Shown: in pieces, positions 60,624 through 64,000 of the stretch | How positions within the stretch are numbered: position 1 is the stretch's first letter | Layout of the letters: every line of letters begins with the position of its first letter | Assembly: GCA_963779485.1 (NCBI GenBank) | Contig: CAVZYJ010000018.1 | Coordinates: 294,136-358,135 of the forward strand | Source of the DNA: CAVVJA01 sp963779485 | GTDB lineage: Bacteria; Actinomycetota; Actinomycetes; Mycobacteriales; Jatrophihabitantaceae | Reading direction: 5' to 3' | DNA length: 64,000 bases | Notes under the pieces: model-generated | Database searches by the model: none | What the model saw: the letters and a program-made list of their open reading frames with translations, nothing else | Told to the model about the DNA's origin: nothing | Program-made: the position numbers and the translations under genes

Positions 60624-61776
60624 CTAGACCGTGAGTACCGTGCACGCGCTGATACCTGGCGCGCCGTACACGTGGGTGAAGCCGACCCGAGGTTGTCCCG
60701 AGACCTGCCGGGCGCCGGCGCGGCCCTGCAGCTGTAGCACAACCTCGTGCACCTGCCGCAGTCCGGATGCCCCGACCGGCTCGCCGTTGGCGAGGCAGCC
60801 GCCGTCGGTGTTGATGGGCAACCGGCCCGTGGGCGCGGTTTCGCCGAGGTCGAGCAGTTGCTGCTGCGCGCCGTGCTCGCACAGGCCGGTCTCGGCCATG
60901 TGGTAGATCTCCGCGCCGGAATCGGTGTCCTGCAGCTGCGCGACCTGCACGTCTGTGGGAGAGACGCCGGATGCGGAGAAGACGGCCCGCGCCGCGTCCA
61001 CGCTCGGGCTCTTGCCTGCGTCCGGCGGCAGCCACGGAGCGAACACCTCGAACGAGCCGAACTGGCGCGTGCGCTTGGCCACCGCCGCGAGGTTGACCGG
61101 GCGCTCGCACAGGTCCGCGGCCCGATCGCTACGCGCGAGCACGATCGCGGCCGCGCCCTCGGCCGGAGAGCACAGCATGTACTGGGTCAGCGGCGGGTTG
61201 ATCACTCGGGCCGAGAGGATCTCGTCCTCGGTCAGCGCGGTGCGCCGCCACGCCGTCGGGTTGAGTTCGCCGCAGCGGAAGGCCTTGGCCGCCACCTGGG
61301 CGAGCAGCCGGTCCTTCAGGCCATGCGTGTGCAAGTAGCGGCGGTCCTTCATCGCGAAGAACTGAGTTGTGATCATCAAGCCCGTCTCGGCGTACCAGTT
61401 CGCGTGGCCGTAGTCGCGGGCTTCGCCGCGAACGCGCCCCGCGCGTGCTTGTCGAACCCGACCGCCACACCGAGCTCGGATTCGCCGGATCGGATCGCGT
61501 TGGCGCCAGTCGCGAGCGCAACGCCACCGGTCGCGCATCCATTGCGCACGTTGACGAACGGGATGCCGGTCAGGCCGAGGTCGTTGCACAGGGTGTCGGC
61601 TTGCCGGACACGTTGCTACTTCTACCGCCGACCGCATAGCCGATGTCTGACCACCCGACGCCCGCGTCGGCCAGGGCCAGCCGGATCGCGTTCACGCCCA
61701 TGGTCATGCCGGTCAGATCCGGGGCGTGCCGGCCGAACGGGTACATGCCCGCGCCGACGATGCTGACACCGGTCAT
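60624..61776 (-). pseudogene. Thiolase/lipid-transfer-protein gene with two apparent frameshifts
   Basis: Begins at ATG 61776 (VSIVGAGMYPFGRHAPDLTG to DIGYAVGGRSSNVSGK), changes frame near 61600 into ADTLCNDLGLTGIPFVNVRN and NGCATGGVALATGANAIRSG, then again near 61420 into DYGHANWYAETGLMITTQFF and to the normal end (LPINTDGGCLANGEPVGASG; FTHVYGAPGISACTVLTV). Each change needs one restored base. The protein is a Ltp/SCP-X-like thiolase of about 384 residues, lacking the usual first-domain Cys in favour of NGCATG. Its ATG overlaps the upstream DUF35 gene as ATGA. Damage or sequence error. Confidence 0.8.
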
Positions 61777-62189
61777 GTTTCACCGTCCTCCGGCTCGAAG
61801 GCATAGGTAACGACGTCGCCGCCGTCGCTGTCCGGCCAGACCGGAAGCAGTACGAGGCGCATCCGTCGGCCGATCTCGAGCCGGCTCGGGTCACCGGTAA
61901 CGCGAGATTCGACGATCACCTCGCCGAGATCCACGTAGCCGACACCGTAGGGCGTGAATCCGGATTCGGGAGCGCGGTAGGGCGGCTTCGGGTTCGAAGG
62001 CCTGCACGGTCCAGGTCCACAGCGTGCCGCGATCGGGCAGCTCGACCCGCGCCATGTCCGACCCGGTGCACTTCGCGCAGCTGGCCTGGGCGGGAAAGGT
62101 CACGGTCCCGCACGTCGCTGCATCTCGCTCCGGCCAGACGGGGCGGATCGAGAGGGCGAAGCCGGCGTGCTGTCCACGCTGGTTGTCAT
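61773..62189 (-). pseudogene. Zn-ribbon/OB-fold (DUF35-type) protein with two apparent frameshifts
   Basis: Pieced together in three frames: TTSVDSTPA from ATG 62189, then ALSIRPVWPERDAATCGTVT, FPAQASCAKCTGSDMARVEL and RGTLWTWTVQAFEP, then after a shift near 61989 PPYRAPESGFTPYGVGYVDL and EIGRRMRLVLLPVWP to the stop at 61773. C..C...C..C is the rubredoxin-like zinc ribbon and GTLWTWTVQ starts the OB fold. DUF35 proteins partner thiolases or aldolases such as Ltp2-ChsH2. Overlaps both neighbours by ATGA. Shifts are near 62160 and 61989. Confidence 0.75.
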
Positions 62190-63413
62190 CTCTCGGTCTT
62201 CCTCGGTGGCGCGAACCGGGGCTGATCGCCAGCTTCGATCTCGCGCCGGCGCCGGCGGATGGCTCGCCGCGCGATCGCCCAGCGGTGCACTTCGGACGGG
62301 CCGTCGTAGATGCGGAACGGGCGGATTTCGCGCAGCAGCGCGCCAGCGAGGAGTCGTCGGAGACGCCGAGGCGCCGCACATCTGGACGGCGCGGTCGACC
62401 ACCCGGTAGACCGCCTCGGCGACGAACATCTTGGCGACGGACGATTCGGTTGCACCGCGGGCGCCGGAGTCGAGCACCGCAGCGGCGTGCCAGATCAGTG
62501 CGCGGCTCGCCGCCAGGTCGATCTCGGAGTCCGCGATCTGCTGCTGGACCATTCCGAGCGACGCCGAGCGGATGGCCGAAGAGCGGGTGGCGGCCCAGTC
62601 GAGCGCCACGTCCCTCGCCCGCCGGGCCAATCCGAGCCAGCGCATGCAGTGGGTCAGGCGGGCCGGGTTGAGCCGGACCTGGGCGTACTCGAACCCCCGG
62701 TCGACCTCGCCGAGCACCGTCGGCGTCATCCACGGTGCAGTGGTCGAAGACGACCTCGCAGTGCCCGCCCGGCGTGGCGTGGTCGATGCTGCCGATGCGG
62801 CGGGTCACCTCGACGCCGGGGTTGGCGGCGTCGACGAGGAACATGGTCGCCCCGTTGCGGCCGCTGACCTCGCCGGTGCGGGCCATGCAGATGTAGAAGG
62901 CGGCCCCTCTGCGCCGGTGATGAACCACTTGCGACCGTTGATGACCCAGCGGTCCCCGTCCCGCTCGGCCGAGGTCAGCAGGGCCGACGGATCGGACCCC
63001 GCGCCCGGCGCCGGCTCGGTCATGGCGAAGCCGAGCGGACCTCGCCGCGCGCCAGCGGCGCCAGGTACCGCTCCTGCTGCTCCGGCGTGGCGACCACCTC
63101 GAGCAGGTGCATGTTGCCCTCGTCGGGTGCGGCACAGTTGAGGGCCAGCGGACCGAGCAGGCTGTAACCGGCCTCCTCGAAGACGACGGCACAGCCGCGT
63201 ACGTCGAGCCCGAGACCCCCCACTCCTTCGGCAGACATGCGGCGCGAGCAGCCCCGCGTCGCGAGCCTGCTTCTGCAGCGATCGGCGCAGATCATCCGGC
63301 GCATCGTGCATGACGCCGGCCACCTGTAGCTCCACCGGGATCACGACGTCGCGGACGAACGCGGTCGTGCGGGCGGCCAGCTCCTCGACCTCCGGAGGCA
63401 CGGTGTTGTCCAT
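62186..63413 (-). pseudogene. Acyl-CoA dehydrogenase gene with about six apparent frameshifts
   Basis: Reading across frames gives a complete acyl-CoA dehydrogenase: DNTVPPEVEELAARTTAFVR; SAEGVGGLGLDVRGCAVVFE; MTEPAPGAGSDPSALLTSAE; KWFITGAEG; GEVDRGFEYAQVRLNPARLT; QMCGAS; LREIRPFRIYDGPSEVHRWA and the stop at 62186. Frame changes fall near 63239, 63030, 62905, 62720, 62372 and 62342, each explained by one base gained or lost. Intact length would be near 408 residues. The stop overlaps the ATG of the DUF35 gene as ATGA. Confidence 0.8.
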
Positions 63414-63427
63414 GCGGCGCTCCTCGT

Positions 63428-64000
63428 TCAGTCGTTCTGGGGGTCGTCGTCGGCGAGGCGGACGAGCATCTTGCCGACGTTCGTGCCCGACAGCAGGCCG
63501 AGGAATGCGTCGACGGCATGCTCGAGGTCATCCACCACGGTTTGCGTGGAGACGAGCTCGCCTGTCCCGCAGCCAATTCGCGACCTGCTTCTCGAACTCG
63601 GGCCGCAAATCCTCGTGATCTCGCACAATGAAGCCACGCAGCGTGAGCCGCTTCAGCACAGCCTGGATGAGGTGGTTCACGCCCGGAGCCGTCGACGGGT
63701 CTTCCATCGTCGAGATCATCCCGCACAGCGCCACCCGGCCCCGCACGTTCAACGCGTACAGCGCGGCAACCAGATGATCACCGCCGACATTGTCGAAGTA
63801 CAGGTCGATCCCATCCGGCGCGGCGGCGGCCAGACCGGCGACCAGATCGGCGCGGTAGTCGATGCCCTCGTCGAAGCCCAATTCCTCGACCAGCAGCTCG
63901 AGCTTTGTCCGGGCCACCGGCGCTGCCGATGACCCGCGAGGCGCCGAGCAGGCGGGCGAACTGCCCGGCCGCGCTGCCGACCGCGCCGGCCGCCGCGGAG
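63428..64000 (-). pseudogene. MDR-family NADP-dependent oxidoreductase, partial, two apparent frameshifts
   Basis: The gene runs off the right edge, so its 5' end is missing. The coding reads SAAAGAVGSAAGQFARLLGA (Rossmann GxxGxxG), then after a shift near 63905 LELLVEELGFDEGIDYRADL, FDNVGGDHLVAALYALNVRG and FIVRDHEDLRPEFEKQVANW, then after a shift near 63563 GELVSTQTVVDDLEHAVDAF and LVRLADDDPQND to the stop. This is a zinc-free medium-chain reductase of the CurA/YncB type. It ends 14 bases before the acyl-CoA dehydrogenase gene and heads that operon in the window. Confidence 0.8.

Noticed and set aside
61891..63192. A single 433-codon minus-strand ORF
   Set aside because: It is an accidental join of pieces of the frameshifted acyl-CoA dehydrogenase and DUF35 genes with long shadow stretches between them.
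1..64000. CRISPR arrays, tRNA or rRNA genes, prophage or insertion sequences
   Set aside because: No regularly spaced direct repeats, cloverleaf-like sequences, integrase, transposase or phage structural genes were seen on reading both strands; a tRNA/RNA search tool could still find something small.

Overview
This is about 64 kb of high-GC chromosomal DNA, most likely from a soil- or plant-associated actinobacterium. Evidence for this is the GC-rich third codon positions, frequent GTG starts, leaderless-looking starts, two LLM-type flavin oxidoreductases of F420-dependent families, actinobacterial small families (DUF5999, DUF6325, SHOCT, trypsin-co-occurring domain), a Ser/Thr kinase with a membrane anchor, and an ACC deaminase. 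I cannot assign a genus. I see no rRNA, tRNA, CRISPR array, prophage, integrase or transposase gene.

Layout. 0-7 kb: dispersed single genes (DHFR-like reductase, NAD-dependent epimerase, DUF72, DinB, SnoaL, HD-GYP/LuxR regulator, MBL hydrolase), broken by a small graveyard at 2.8-3.5 kb. 7.4-9.9 kb: a two-gene unit of a trypsin-co-occurring-domain protein and a membrane-anchored CHAT protease, the best conflict-system candidate here. 10-16 kb: small unknowns, an overlapping pair of transglutaminase-like genes, a nucleotidyltransferase gene split by an in-frame stop, and an orphan SagB-type dehydrogenase. 16-30 kb: a lone PEP-mobile-domain protein, a frameshifted SnoaL/NTF2 gene, redoxin, GcvH, two BrkB-like membrane proteins, a Ser/Thr kinase, a histidine phosphatase, and a ribbon-helix-helix protein fused to a degenerate HerA/TraG-like ATPase domain. 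30-35 kb: a LacI regulator divergent from a GH3 glucosidase and MFS exporter. 35-44 kb: a HAF-repeat protein, a secreted phosphoesterase, then a co-directional run of a 40-residue peptide, an FMN alpha-hydroxyacid oxidase, acetamidase/formamidase, SDR, ACC deaminase and GNAT. 44-50 kb: a giant TPR protein with a pseudo-S2P membrane domain and two LLM oxidoreductases. 50-57 kb: phaC, surE, ppdK and a small gene on the minus strand. 57-64 kb: acyl-CoA catabolism genes (enoyl-CoA hydratase, three acyl-CoA dehydrogenases, thiolase plus DUF35/OB-fold partner, MDR oxidoreductase).

Two window-wide signals stand out. First, one palindromic element (arms TGATCTTGGACTT / AAGTCCAAGATCA) occurs six times in intergenic positions or at broken gene ends, like a REP family, mostly with the same 3' flank CACGACC. 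Second, single-base frameshifts are rare up to about 61 kb but there are about twelve between 61.4 and 64.0 kb. That clustering looks more like a low-quality contig end than biology, so the genes there are called pseudogenes only provisionally.

All functional calls come from reading the sequence and remembered family features; no database search was possible.
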